Translations under genes and position numbers: made by a program
Notes under the pieces: generated by a model
Told to the model about the DNA's origin: nothing
Seen by the model: the letters and a program-made list of their open reading frames with translations, nothing else
Database searches by the model: none
Shown here: one piece after another, positions 25,837-33,740 of the stretch
How the letters are laid out: the number at the start of each line of letters is the position of its first letter
How positions within the stretch are numbered: position 1 is the first letter of the stretch
Source: JAFAYN01 sp963733105
Lineage (GTDB): Bacteria > Gemmatimonadota > Gemmatimonadetes > Longimicrobiales > Longimicrobiaceae
Direction of reading: 5' to 3'
DNA length: 64,000 nucleotides
NCBI GenBank assembly: GCA_963733105.1
Contig: CAVTCB010000016.1
Coordinates: forward strand, 124,001-188,000

Positions 25837-26625
25837 ATGATCCGAGCCGCCACCATCACCCTGACCATCCTCACCACCGCCCTCCCGGGGACGCTCTCGG
25901 CCGCCTCGTCGCTGCGCGGCTCCCCCGCGTCCATGGTCCACCAGAACGAGGTGGCGCGGGAAAGCCGGTACTCGTTCCTGCGCACCCCCGCGGAGGTGCA
26001 GGAGTTCGCGCAGAAGGGGCTCCTGGTCCCGGTGGCGGGGGGCGCCGGGTACGAGGTGTCGCGCGGGGTGTCGCACCCGTACGCGCGCCCGGCGACGCAG
26101 CAGCTCGTGGAGTTCCTGGGCGCGCGGCACCTGGCCGCGTGCGGGGAGAAGATGGTGGTCACCAGCCTGACGCGCCCGCAGGCGGGGCAGCCGGCCAACG
26201 CCCACGCCCTCTCCGTGCACCCCACCGGGATGGCGGCGGACCTGCGGGTGAGCCGCAACGCCAAGTGCCGGGAGTGGCTGGAGAGCATGCTCCTCTCCCT
26301 GGAAAGCGAGGGGGTGCTGGACGTGACGCGCGAGCGGAACCCGCCGCACTACCACATCGCGGTGTTCCCGTCCTTCCAGGCGTACGCCGCGAAGATGGAC
26401 GCGTCCTCGGCCGCGCAGGCCAGGGAGGCGCGGGCCGAGGCCGCCGCGCGCCCGCAGGCCCCCGCGCCCCGTGGCGGTGGGATCGCCACGACCGCGCCTT
26501 CCCGGAACGCCGAGGCCGGCTCCGGGTTCCCGCTGGTGGCCGTCTCGCTCCTGACGCTGGGGTTCATCCTCTTCCTGTGGGGGCAGAAGGCCATGACCTT
26601 CCACCCGCGGGACGACTGGGAGTGA
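25837..26625 (+). CDS. DUF5715/M15-like membrane-anchored peptidase
   Basis: This 262-residue protein has a signal peptide and one C-terminal membrane span (VAVSLLTLGFILFLWG). The core shows the M15/LAS Zn pattern: H128 and D135 in HPTGMAADLR, and H171/H173 in PPHYHIAVFP, with TSLTRP upstream. Such enzymes trim peptidoglycan stem peptides. Sequence between the core and the membrane span is Ala/Pro-rich. Two small genes follow in the same direction with little spacing. Confidence 0.75.
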   Translation: MIRAATITLTILTTALPGTLSAASSLRGSPASMVHQNEVARESRYSFLRTPAEVQEFAQKGLLVPVAGGAGYEVSRGVSHPYARPATQQLVEFLGARHLAACGEKMVVTSLTRPQAGQPANAHALSVHPTGMAADLRVSRNAKCREWLESMLLSLESEGVLDVTRERNPPHYHIAVFPSFQAYAAKMDASSAAQAREARAEAAARPQAPAPRGGGIATTAPSRNAEAGSGFPLVAVSLLTLGFILFLWGQKAMTFHPRDDWE

Positions 26626-26632
26626 CGGGCCC

Positions 26633-26947
26633 GTGAGCCGAAAGGTCTGGTGCGTCTTCCAGCGGCTCCCGGGCGAGAGCTGCCCGGCGCTCTCCGCCGT
26701 CTGCGCCTCGCGCGCGGCGGCGGACGAGCTGGTGCGGATCAGCGCCGGGGACGAGGAGGAGCAGGGGAGGCCGCGGAGCGCCTGGACCGTCTCCGCCTGG
26801 GGGGTGCTGGACGGCGACGTGGCGGGGATCGCGGACGCGCAGCAGCTCAGCGACGTGCTCGACCCCATGCGCGCGGGGGCCATCCCCCTGGACGAGGCGC
26901 AGGAGGAGGACGCCCCGGCGGCCGGGGCGGGGGGGCCGGGCGGGTGA
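26633..26947 (+). CDS. Hypothetical small protein
   Basis: This 104-residue protein starts at GTG 26633, seven bases after the peptidase stop. It begins KVWCVFQRLPGESCPALSAV and ends in an acidic Gly-rich tail. No motif is recognised. Its stop overlaps the next start as GTGA, so the three genes 25837-27210 form one unit. Confidence 0.55.
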   Translation: MSRKVWCVFQRLPGESCPALSAVCASRAAADELVRISAGDEEEQGRPRSAWTVSAWGVLDGDVAGIADAQQLSDVLDPMRAGAIPLDEAQEEDAPAAGAGGPGG

Positions 26948-27210
26948 GCGCGCGCGAGCCGTGGGAGCCGGGGGAGACCCCCGAGGAGCAGGAGGCCCGG
27001 CGCGAGGCGTACCGCCGGCTGGCGGAGGCGGCGCGCCGGGTGGGGATGCCGCTGGAGCGGCTGGGGAGCATGCTCCGCGAGGTGGCCCGCAACGAGACGG
27101 AGACGCGGCGCTTCCTGGCCGACGAGGTGTACGGCGTCCCCGACGACCTGCTGGACGACCTGGTCCGCGTGCGCCTGGACGGGCTGGCGGGGGAGGACCG
27201 CCCGGAGTAG
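26944..27210 (+). CDS. Hypothetical small helical protein
   Basis: This 88-residue, strongly charged protein (EEQEARREAYRRLAEAARR, then ADEVYGVPDDLLDDLVRVRL) is predicted to be all helix. It starts at GTG 26944, overlapping the previous gene by four bases. No family is recognised. A terminator follows. Confidence 0.55.
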   Translation: MSAREPWEPGETPEEQEARREAYRRLAEAARRVGMPLERLGSMLREVARNETETRRFLADEVYGVPDDLLDDLVRVRLDGLAGEDRPE

Positions 27211-27238
27211 CAGGCCGGGGGAGACGGACGAAAACGAG

Positions 27239-27278
27239 AGCGGCGGCCCCGCCGGTGTGGCGGGGCCGCCGCTTCTTG
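27239..27278. terminator. Bidirectional terminator
   Basis: A 15-bp stem, 27239-27253 with 27259-27273, is followed by TTCTTGT. It lies between convergent genes. Confidence 0.8.
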
Positions 27279-27293
27279 TCGCGCCCGGAAAGC

Positions 27294-27878
27294 TCAGGGC
27301 CGGGGCGGCGCGGGCGGAGCCGGCTGCGCGGGCTGAGCGGGACGCGCGCCCCGGCGCTCCCCGCGGGCCCGGCGCTCGTGCCCCCCGCGCTCGCGGCGGC
27401 GCTCGCCGCGCTGCTCGCGCATGGCGGCGCGGAGCCGCTCCTTCTGCTCGGTGGTCAGCACCGCCTGGACGTCGCTGCGCGCCGCCTGGGCGTTCCTGCG
27501 GATCTGCTCCCGGATCGGCTGCGCCTGCTCGCGGGCGCGCTTGAGCGCCTCGCGCTCCCCGGCGGTCAGGCTCTCCCGGGTCCGCTCCTGCCCGGGAACG
27601 GCGGACTGGTGGAGCGCGCGGATGCGCTCGATGAGCGGCTGGTTCTGGCTCTGCATGCGCTGCTGGATGGCCTGGAGGCGCGAGACCTGGTCGGCGGTGA
27701 GGCCGAGCTGCTCGCGCCGCTCCAGCAGGCGGGGAACGGAGTGGCGGATGCCCTCCGCGCCGCGCATCGCGCGCTCGGCGCGCTCGCGGGGGGCGGCGGG
27801 GGCGGACGGGTTCTGGGCCAGGAGCGGGAGCGGCGCCGCCGAAAGGGCGAGCGCGAAGGCGAGCGTACGGATCTTCAT
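27294..27878 (-). CDS. Spy/CpxP-like periplasmic LTXXQ protein
   Basis: This 194-residue protein has a signal peptide ending in LLAQ. Helical segments carry the LTXXQ-type motifs LTADQVSRLQAIQ, LTAGEREALKRAR and LTTEQKERLRAAM. An Arg/Gly-rich then Pro/Ala tail follows. Family members bind unfolded proteins or sense metals in the periplasm. No two-component partner is adjacent. Confidence 0.75.
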   Translation of the reverse strand: MKIRTLAFALALSAAPLPLLAQNPSAPAAPRERAERAMRGAEGIRHSVPRLLERREQLGLTADQVSRLQAIQQRMQSQNQPLIERIRALHQSAVPGQERTRESLTAGEREALKRAREQAQPIREQIRRNAQAARSDVQAVLTTEQKERLRAAMREQRGERRRERGGHERRARGERRGARPAQPAQPAPPAPPRP

Positions 27879-27973
27879 GGGTGTCTCTCTCTGCACGTGT
27901 GGCTTCGTCCGCAACCGTCCGGGTTGCGCTACAGGGAGTTACACGCGAGCCCGCCGGAGCGTTGGGTCCGACG

Positions 27974-28004
27974 AAAAAAGCCCTCCCCCGGAATCGGGAG
28001 AGGG
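27974..28004 (-). terminator. Terminator after the VOC gene
   Basis: On the minus strand CCCTCTCCC (28004-27996) pairs with GGGGGAGGG (27989-27981), followed by CTTTTTT. Confidence 0.75.
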
Positions 28005-28086
28005 TGGCGAGCCCGAGGCGAGCCGGGTGGGGGCGCCGTCACGGGCGCCAGCCAGTTGTTTACCGACCGTGGCATAGCTCTTCCCG

Positions 28087-28518
28087 TCAGCCGGGGGCGC
28101 CGTCCGGCGCGATGAGCACGCCTCCCCAGTCACCGGGGTGGACGTCCGCGATGGACTGCGAGAACGTCCAGGTGTGGCCGCCGGGGTCCAGGACGGAGTA
28201 CTGGCGCTCGCCGTACGGGTGGGTGGCCGGGGGCTGGACGATGCGCGCCCCGTACGCCACGGCGCGGGCGCAGTGCGCGTCCACGTCCTCCACCCGCACC
28301 ATGATCGAGTGTCCGGCCTCCGCCCACGGGGGCGGGGCGTCGCGCCGCACGGCGACCACCGCGCCGGCGCCGAAGGCGAGCTGGACGCGGTGGTCCCCGA
28401 TGCGGAGCCGCTCCGAGAACCCGAACGCCCCGCACAGCCACGCCACCGCCGCCCCCAGGTCGGCGTAGGCCAGCACGGGGATGAAGGTGGCGTCCGGCAT
28501 GGAGCGGTTGGAGAGCAT
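28087..28518 (-). CDS. VOC-family (glyoxalase/PhnB-like) protein
   Basis: This 143-residue protein has two beta-alpha-beta-beta-beta modules: FIPVLAYADLGAAVAWLCGA, and HSIMVRVEDVDAHCARAVAYG followed by YGERQYSVLDPGGHTWTFSQ. This is the pattern of PhnB-type VOC proteins. Metal residues are not complete enough to name a reaction. The ATG at 28518 has GAGGA upstream. An alternative ATG is at 28500. Confidence 0.75.
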   Translation of the reverse strand: MLSNRSMPDATFIPVLAYADLGAAVAWLCGAFGFSERLRIGDHRVQLAFGAGAVVAVRRDAPPPWAEAGHSIMVRVEDVDAHCARAVAYGARIVQPPATHPYGERQYSVLDPGGHTWTFSQSIADVHPGDWGGVLIAPDGAPG

Positions 28519-28535
28519 GGCGGAAATCCTCGCGC

Positions 28536-29066
28536 TCAGCCGCCGAGAGCCCCGGCGACCTGCTCCTCCGTGACCTCCCCGTCCAGCACGAACACCACGC
28601 CCTCCACGGGAACCACGTCCGGCAGCGGCGTCCCCGGCGCCGGGTCTCCGGAGAGCGTCATCAGCCCCTCCTTCTCGTCGCCCAGCTCCAGCTCGATGGC
28701 GGAGCCGAGCATCCCCTCCGACACCTCGCCGCGGAGCTTCCCCTTGCGGATCTTGGTCCCGTTGGGGAGGGTGACGCCCGAGCGGATCACCGGGTAGCTG
28801 GCCCCCGCCTCCACGTTGGAGGCCCCGGTGACGATCTGGCGCGGCGTCTCGCCGCCGTCGTTCACCACGCAGACGCGCAGCCGGTCCGCGTTGGGGTGCG
28901 GCGTCACCTCCTCCACCCGCCCCACCACGACGGCTTGCAGCATCTCCCGCAGGGGGGCGATGCGCGAGACGACGATGTCCCTGGCGCGGAGGCGGTCGGC
29001 GATCTCCTCCGGCGTGCCGGAGAGGGCGGGGACGAGACGGCGGAGGGCGCGCAGGCTCAGGTTCAC
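28536..29066 (-). CDS. Stand-alone tRNA-binding domain protein, PheT N-terminus-like
   Basis: This 176-residue protein reads like the first 175 residues of the PheRS beta chain. MNLSLRALRRLVPAL with SGTPEEIADRLRARDIVV is followed by an EMAPII/OB tRNA-binding fold (VVGRVEEVTPHPNADRLRVC, IVTGASNVEAG, LPNGTKIRKGKLRG, SEGMLGS). It stops where PheT would continue into B3/B4, and no remnant follows, so it is probably a functional YtpR-like protein rather than debris. The GTG start at 29066 has GGAG ten bases upstream. Confidence 0.75.
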   Translation of the reverse strand: MNLSLRALRRLVPALSGTPEEIADRLRARDIVVSRIAPLREMLQAVVVGRVEEVTPHPNADRLRVCVVNDGGETPRQIVTGASNVEAGASYPVIRSGVTLPNGTKIRKGKLRGEVSEGMLGSAIELELGDEKEGLMTLSGDPAPGTPLPDVVPVEGVVFVLDGEVTEEQVAGALGG

Positions 29067-29217
29067 TCGGGGGCTCCTTTGCGGGGGTGCGGGTGCGCTC
29101 GACGGACTACAAGGTAGGGCGGGGGACGGCGCAGGGGAACCGGCGCTTGCGCGGCGGGCGGCGGCGGGAACATCTTCGGTCCGTGCGGTCTCCCTCCCCT
29201 TTCCATCCACGAGCCTC

Positions 29218-30354
29218 ATGTCCTCTCGTCCCGGCCCGATCCTCCGGTCCGCGCCGCTGGCGCGCCTGCTGGCCCTCGCCCTGCTCGCGGGGTGCGCTCC
29301 CGCGTCTCCCGCGCCGTCCGCCTCCCCCGCCGCGGCCCCCACCGCCCACGTCTACCCGGGCGCCGAATGGGAGCGCGTCGCCGGCCCCGAAGCGGCCGGG
29401 TGGTCCTCGGCCGGGCTGGACAGCGTCCACGCCCGCCTGTCGCGGCTCGGCACCACCGGGTTCATGGCGGTGGCCGGCGGGCGGGTGCTGATGGAGCACG
29501 GCGACGTGGACACGCTCACCTACCTGGCCTCCGTGCGGAAGAGCGTGCTCTCCATGCTCTACGGCAGCTACGTGGCGAACGGCACCGTGAAGCTGGACCG
29601 GACGCTGGCGGAGATGGGGATCGACGACATCGGCCGCCTCACGCCGCAGGAGAAGGAGGCCACGGTGCGCGACCTCCTCTCCGCGCGCTCCGGGGTGTAC
29701 CACCCGGCCTCCAACCCGGGGGACAACCTGGCCGACGCCCCGCCGCGCGGCTCGCAGCGGCACGGCGCCTACTACCTGTACAGCAACTGGGACTTCAACG
29801 CGGCGGGGAGCGTCTTCGAGCGGGAGACGGGGCGCAGCATCTACGACGCGCTGGAGACCGACCTGGCCCGGCCGCTGGGGTTCCAGGACTGGGACCGCTC
29901 CATCCACGAGCGGACGGGCGACACCACCCGCTCGGTCCACAAGGCGTACCACATGGTGCTCTCCACGCGCGACATGGCGCGGCTCGGGTACCTGATGCTG
30001 CGGGAGGGGAGCTGGGCGGGGCGGCAGGTGGTGCCGCGCGACTGGGTGCGGGAGAGCACCCGCGCCGTCACCCCGGTGGCGGAGATGAACCCCGCGGAGC
30101 TGAAGAAGGGGCCCTTCGGCTACGGCTATCTCTGGTGGGTGTGGGACGGCCCCTGGGCGCGGGGCCCGTACGCGGGGGCGTACACCGGGCTGGGGGCGTA
30201 CGGCCAGCAGATCACGGTGATGCCCGCGCTGGACCTGGTGGTGGTGCACAAGACCCGGCCGGAGGGGCGGGGCGTTTCGCACGCGCAGTACCTGGAGGTT
30301 CTGGACGTGCTGGTGAAGGCGCACTGTGGGTCGACTTGTCCGGCCGCGAGCTAG
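29218..30354 (+). CDS. Serine hydrolase of the beta-lactamase/PBP fold, lipoprotein
   Basis: This 378-residue protein has a lipobox ALLAGC. The class C-like motifs are S-V-R-K in YLASVRKSVLSML and Y-S-N in YYLYSNWDFNAAG, and a later segment has VVVHKTRPEG. Such proteins are esterases or DD-peptidases; a true beta-lactamase is less likely. It is monocistronic and ends at repeat B, facing an SDR gene. Confidence 0.8.
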   Translation: MSSRPGPILRSAPLARLLALALLAGCAPASPAPSASPAAAPTAHVYPGAEWERVAGPEAAGWSSAGLDSVHARLSRLGTTGFMAVAGGRVLMEHGDVDTLTYLASVRKSVLSMLYGSYVANGTVKLDRTLAEMGIDDIGRLTPQEKEATVRDLLSARSGVYHPASNPGDNLADAPPRGSQRHGAYYLYSNWDFNAAGSVFERETGRSIYDALETDLARPLGFQDWDRSIHERTGDTTRSVHKAYHMVLSTRDMARLGYLMLREGSWAGRQVVPRDWVRESTRAVTPVAEMNPAELKKGPFGYGYLWWVWDGPWARGPYAGAYTGLGAYGQQITVMPALDLVVVHKTRPEGRGVSHAQYLEVLDVLVKAHCGSTCPAAS

Positions 30355-30356
30355 GG

Positions 30357-30617
30357 CTTGGGCGTGCCCCCCGCTGGCGCGGGGGTCGGGCTGCGGCTCC
30401 GTAGGACACGATACGACCGTGTCCAACGGAGTCGAGCCCCGGCAAACTGCGCCGGGTCTCGCCCCTTCGGGCTCGCATCCCTCACGCAACTGCCAACGGC
30501 AACAGCAGTTGCAGTAGGCGTTACCCACGGGAGGAGGTGGGGTGCTCCCGGAGGAATCCGCACTGTCTGAGCGAAGCGAGTTGGCGGATTCCGGAGGGAG
30601 CGCCCCGCCGACGACCC
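30357..30617 (+). repeat. Structured intergenic repeat, copy B (modules 1 and 2)
   Basis: Module 1 is 30357-30492. Its stem II arms are GGACACG/CGTGTCC and stem III is CCCGGC/GCCGGG. Module 2 is 30522-30617, with arms GAATCCGC/GCGGATTC around CTGTCTGAGCGAAGCGAG. It fills the gap between convergent genes. Confidence 0.85.
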
Positions 30618-30637
30618 CGCGCTACGATGCCCCGCTT

Positions 30638-31429
30638 CTACAGGAGCGAGCGCACCCAGCCGCCGTCCACGGCGACGGAGGTGCCGGTGACGAAGCTGGC
30701 GCGCTCGGAGGCCAGGAAGGCCACCACGGCCGCGAACTCGCGCGGCTCGCCGATGCGCCCCATGGGCGTGTCCTGCTCCCAGCGCGCGAACACGGCTTCG
30801 CGGTCGATCCCCCGGGCCCGGCTGGTGGCCTCGGAGAGCTCGTCCAGGCGCTCGGTGCGGGTGTAGCCGGGGAGCACGTTGTTGACGGTGATCCCGAAGG
30901 CCGCCACCTCGTTGGCGAGCGTCCGCGCGAAGCCGGTCACGGCCGCGCGGACGCTGTTGGAGAGGATCAGGTTGTCCACGGGCTGCTTCACGGCCATGGA
31001 GGTGACGTTGAGGATGCGTCCCCAGCGCCGCTCCTTCATCCCCGGGAGCACCGCGCGCGTCAGGTTCACCGCGCTCTCGAAGTTGGTGCGCCACGCCTTC
31101 TCCCACGTCTCCGGCGAGTGGCTCTCGAAGGGGCCCGCCGGCGGGCCGCCCGCGTTGTTGACCAGCACGTCCACGCGCCCGAAGCGCTCCAGCGCCTCGC
31201 GGGCCACGCGCTCCGCGTCCTCCGCCCGCGACAGGTCGGCGGCGACCGCGGCCACGGCGACGCCGTAGCGCTCCTCGATGGAGGCGCGCGCCTCGGCCAG
31301 CCGGTCCTCGCTGCGCGCGCAGAGCACCAGCGAGGCGCCCTCCGCGGCCAGCTCCTCCGCGACGGCGCGCCCCAGGCCGCGGCTCGACCCGGCCACCAGC
31401 GCCACCCTGTCCTTCAGTCCCAGGTCCAT
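30638..31429 (-). CDS. Short-chain dehydrogenase/reductase
   Basis: This 263-residue Rossmann enzyme has GSSRGLG at the cofactor site and NNAGG. The active-site region is atypical: NVTSMAVKQPVDNLILSNSVRAAV keeps the serine, but the Y-x-x-x-K tyrosine position is not standard, so activity is uncertain. It is similar to 3-oxoacyl-ACP reductase relatives of FabG-like type. The cupin gene upstream ends four bases before it, making a two-gene unit. Confidence 0.85.
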   Translation of the reverse strand: MDLGLKDRVALVAGSSRGLGRAVAEELAAEGASLVLCARSEDRLAEARASIEERYGVAVAAVAADLSRAEDAERVAREALERFGRVDVLVNNAGGPPAGPFESHSPETWEKAWRTNFESAVNLTRAVLPGMKERRWGRILNVTSMAVKQPVDNLILSNSVRAAVTGFARTLANEVAAFGITVNNVLPGYTRTERLDELSEATSRARGIDREAVFARWEQDTPMGRIGEPREFAAVVAFLASERASFVTGTSVAVDGGWVRSLL

Positions 31430-31433
31430 CGGC

Positions 31434-31811
31434 TCACTTGCGGTGGAAGTAGTCGTCGGTACGGTCCAGCCAGTCCTGCCGCGGCGGGGAGAAGATGTCC
31501 ACGTCCAGCGTGTCCTCCAGCGCTTCGGCCATGTGCGGGACGTTGGAGGGGATGTGCAGCACCTCCCCCACCCCCACCACGATCTCCTCCGCCCCGTCCT
31601 CCCCGATCCGGAAGCGGAGCGCCCCCTCCAGGATGTAGGTGAGCTGCTCGTTCTCGTGCGAGTGCTTGGGGACGATCGCGCCCTTCTTGATGTACACGTG
31701 GGCCAGCATCATCCGGTCGCCGGTGATCAGCCGGCGGTCGATGAGGTCCGTGACCCGCTCCTTCGGCATGTCCTCCCAGCGGAAGAACGTGACCCCCGAT
31801 TCGTTCGCCAT
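31434..31811 (-). CDS. Cupin-domain protein
   Basis: This 125-residue single-domain cupin has motif 1 KHSHENEQLTYILEG (two His and a Glu) and motif 2 GEVLHIPSNVPHMAEAL. Metal binding is expected. It is coupled to the SDR gene. Substrate is not evident. Confidence 0.82.
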   Translation of the reverse strand: MANESGVTFFRWEDMPKERVTDLIDRRLITGDRMMLAHVYIKKGAIVPKHSHENEQLTYILEGALRFRIGEDGAEEIVVGVGEVLHIPSNVPHMAEALEDTLDVDIFSPPRQDWLDRTDDYFHRK

Positions 31812-31892
31812 CCAATCCTTCCAGGTGTGGGGAACCGTACTTGGTCGAGGAACAGGTAGCCCCGGCGGAAAGGTGCCGCAAGGGCAAAGCGA

Positions 31893-31923
31893 AGGGGGCA
31901 CGGATCGCCGATCCGTGCCCCCT
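31893..31923 (-). terminator. Terminator after the DUF1801 gene
   Basis: AGGGGGCACGGATC (31893-31906) pairs with GATCCGTGCCCCCT (31910-31923). The minus-strand run after it is TTCGCTTT. Confidence 0.65.
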
Positions 31924-31944
31924 GGAGGATTGCGGCCCGCCCGC

Positions 31945-32370
31945 TCAGCAGCCCGGGGATTGATCGACCTCCCCGCTCGCCTCGAAGGTGCGCCGGGCGA
32001 TCTCCTCGAGCACGCCCATGTCCACGTCGGCGAGCTTGTTGACGTAGAGGCAGGCCTTGGAGCGCTTGTGCTTCCCGAGCTTTCCGAGCAGCTCCTCGAA
32101 TTCGGGAAAGCCGCCGACGTAGAGCACGAGGTTCGCCGAGCGCGGCGAGAAGCCGACGCGGCACATGTCCCCCTCGTGCCCGCTGGCATAGCGGTAGTGA
32201 CAGGTGCCGAAGCCGATGATCGTCGGCCCCCACATCGTCGCGGGCTCGCCGGTGACGCGCTCCATCATGTCGCGCACCACCCTGGCGTCGGCGCGGCGTA
32301 CCGGCTTCTCGACCGCCTCGATGAAATCTTCGACGCTCGCCTGAGTGGGCCTGGTCTTGGTCTCGGCCAT
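31945..32370 (-). CDS. DUF1801-domain protein
   Basis: This 141-residue protein has the family signature: MMERVTGEPATMWGPTIIGF, a YRYASGHEGDMCRVGFSPR strand, and a C-terminal KLGKHKRSKACLYVNKLADVD helix-turn. Function of the family is unknown. The ATG at 32370 is preferred over 32376 because of its GGAGG spacing. Confidence 0.8.
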   Translation of the reverse strand: MAETKTRPTQASVEDFIEAVEKPVRRADARVVRDMMERVTGEPATMWGPTIIGFGTCHYRYASGHEGDMCRVGFSPRSANLVLYVGGFPEFEELLGKLGKHKRSKACLYVNKLADVDMGVLEEIARRTFEASGEVDQSPGC

Positions 32371-32406
32371 GTGCATCCTCCGGAGTCGTTTCCCGTTTCG
32401 ATCCCT

Positions 32407-32856
32407 CTAGTACCCTTTCCGCTTCAGCTCTTCCCACCGGGAGAGCGTCATCACCATCTCGACCCGTCCGGGCGTGCCCCTGGCGATCTCCGTCGCGGGA
32501 TTCGGGCGGAAGACCTTGGCGATGAACGGCCGCGGGTGCCGGGCGACGAAGCGCTCCACCTGCGCGAGCGTGTTCACGAAGTTCTGCGCCAGCTCGGCCG
32601 TCGGGACCTCTCCTCCCGTCAGCGCGAAGAAGGCGGCTCCGGACCGGAACACCGCGTCCCTTTCGAGGGGCGTGCGGATGATGTTCTTGTCGCGGGTCAG
32701 GATGATCCACCCGCGCGCGGCGACTTCGGGGAGCCACACCGTGTCGGGCGCATCCGGAGGGAAGTGGTCCCTGTGGGCATGGACGGTGAGCTTCGCGTCA
32801 CGGAGGATCTGCGGGAACTTCTTACCCCCGACGTCCCGGTCCGTGAAGAACTCCAC
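32407..32856 (-). CDS. VapC45-like PIN toxin
   Basis: This 149-residue PIN-like protein has an N-terminal FTDRDVGGKKFPQILR acidic site and a second site in WIILTRDKNII. It resembles the PIN-like toxins of the VapBC45 group. It begins three bases after the antitoxin stop, so antitoxin and toxin are co-translated. The downstream part is basic and may bind RNA. Confidence 0.72.
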   Translation of the reverse strand: MEFFTDRDVGGKKFPQILRDAKLTVHAHRDHFPPDAPDTVWLPEVAARGWIILTRDKNIIRTPLERDAVFRSGAAFFALTGGEVPTAELAQNFVNTLAQVERFVARHPRPFIAKVFRPNPATEIARGTPGRVEMVMTLSRWEELKRKGY

Positions 32857-32859
32857 CGC

Positions 32860-33564
32860 TTACGCGGCCCGCTCGAAGAGGATGGCCTCCTCGATCTCCT
32901 GCTGCGGGATGTCGTAGTCGTCCGACAGCTCTTCGATGCTCTCCCCCGCATCCACCCGTCCGACGAGCACGGCCGTCGTGACCCCGTGGCCTGCCACCGT
33001 CGGGCGCCCGAACGAGACGAACGGATCGATGACCACGGTTCTGCGGTCGCTTCCCACCTCGCCCGGAAGGAAGGGATAGAGCCGGATGGGGATGTCGCGG
33101 TCGTCCCGCTCGACACGTCTCAGGTGTGCCTCGAGGACCTTCTTCATCACGATCTGCCCGGACCTGCTGAGGTCGAGCAGCTCGCCGTAGTACTCGAGGA
33201 AGATGTCGCCCGCGTCGGTCAGCAGCTCGTTGCTGAGCAGCAGACGCTCGATCTTCAGCTCCCGCTCGGCGTACGTGAGCGCGTTCCGGACGGCCCTGAT
33301 CTCCACTCCGTGCTGGGTGCGGAGGGCGCGGAGGACGTGCGCCTCCACCAGGTTGCCGAAGGAGAGACGGACGCCCTCCTGGCCCGCCGCCCTGATCAGG
33401 GGCTGGAACGAGCCGATGCCGTCCTGTCTGGGATAGGTTCTCCCCGCCACCCACGAGCGCAGCGTCGCGGGAGGTATGTGAACGTACCTCGCTGCTTCCG
33501 TGATCCCGTAGGCCGGAAGCTCGCGCGGGTCGCGACCCTGGTAGAGTGTAAGCCCATGGTGCAT
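32860..33564 (-). CDS. VapB45-like antitoxin with HTH and DUF433
   Basis: This 234-residue protein has an N-terminal MerR/HTH segment (YGITEAARYVHIPPATLRSWV). A helical linker follows, then a C-terminal DUF433 domain (VVIDPFVSFGRPTVAG, VDAGESIEELSDDYDI, EEIEEAILFE type). Size and layout match M. tuberculosis VapB45 (Rv2018). It lies upstream of the PIN toxin, in the usual antitoxin-first order. Confidence 0.72.
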   Translation of the reverse strand: MHHGLTLYQGRDPRELPAYGITEAARYVHIPPATLRSWVAGRTYPRQDGIGSFQPLIRAAGQEGVRLSFGNLVEAHVLRALRTQHGVEIRAVRNALTYAERELKIERLLLSNELLTDAGDIFLEYYGELLDLSRSGQIVMKKVLEAHLRRVERDDRDIPIRLYPFLPGEVGSDRRTVVIDPFVSFGRPTVAGHGVTTAVLVGRVDAGESIEELSDDYDIPQQEIEEAILFERAA

Positions 33565-33683
33565 AGGCACCTGCTCGGTTCCGGGGATGGACGGGGAGAG
33601 CCTCCGTCCCGGACGGCGCTTACCCCGCGCCGCGAGTATAGTGCCGCGTCCCCGGGCGCGGGGCAAGGAAGTCGTACGGCCGG

Positions 33684-33712
33684 AAAAAAAGGGGCTCCCT
33701 CGCGGGAGCCCC
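33684..33712 (-). terminator. Terminator after the zincin gene
   Basis: GGGGCTCCC/GGGAGCCCC (33691-33699, 33704-33712) with a 4-base loop, followed on the minus strand by TTTTTTT. Confidence 0.88.
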
Positions 33713-33740
33713 TCTCCTGTCCGTCTCCTGAATCCCGTCC

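Noticed and set aside
28536..29066. pheT pseudogene
   Set aside because: The frame is clean, the start has a good ribosome site and no downstream PheT remnant exists, so a short functional protein is more likely.
30357..30617. Repeat B as part of a protein gene
   Set aside because: Open frames across it are the same short Arg/Ser/Pro strings found in all four copies; the conserved feature is base pairing.
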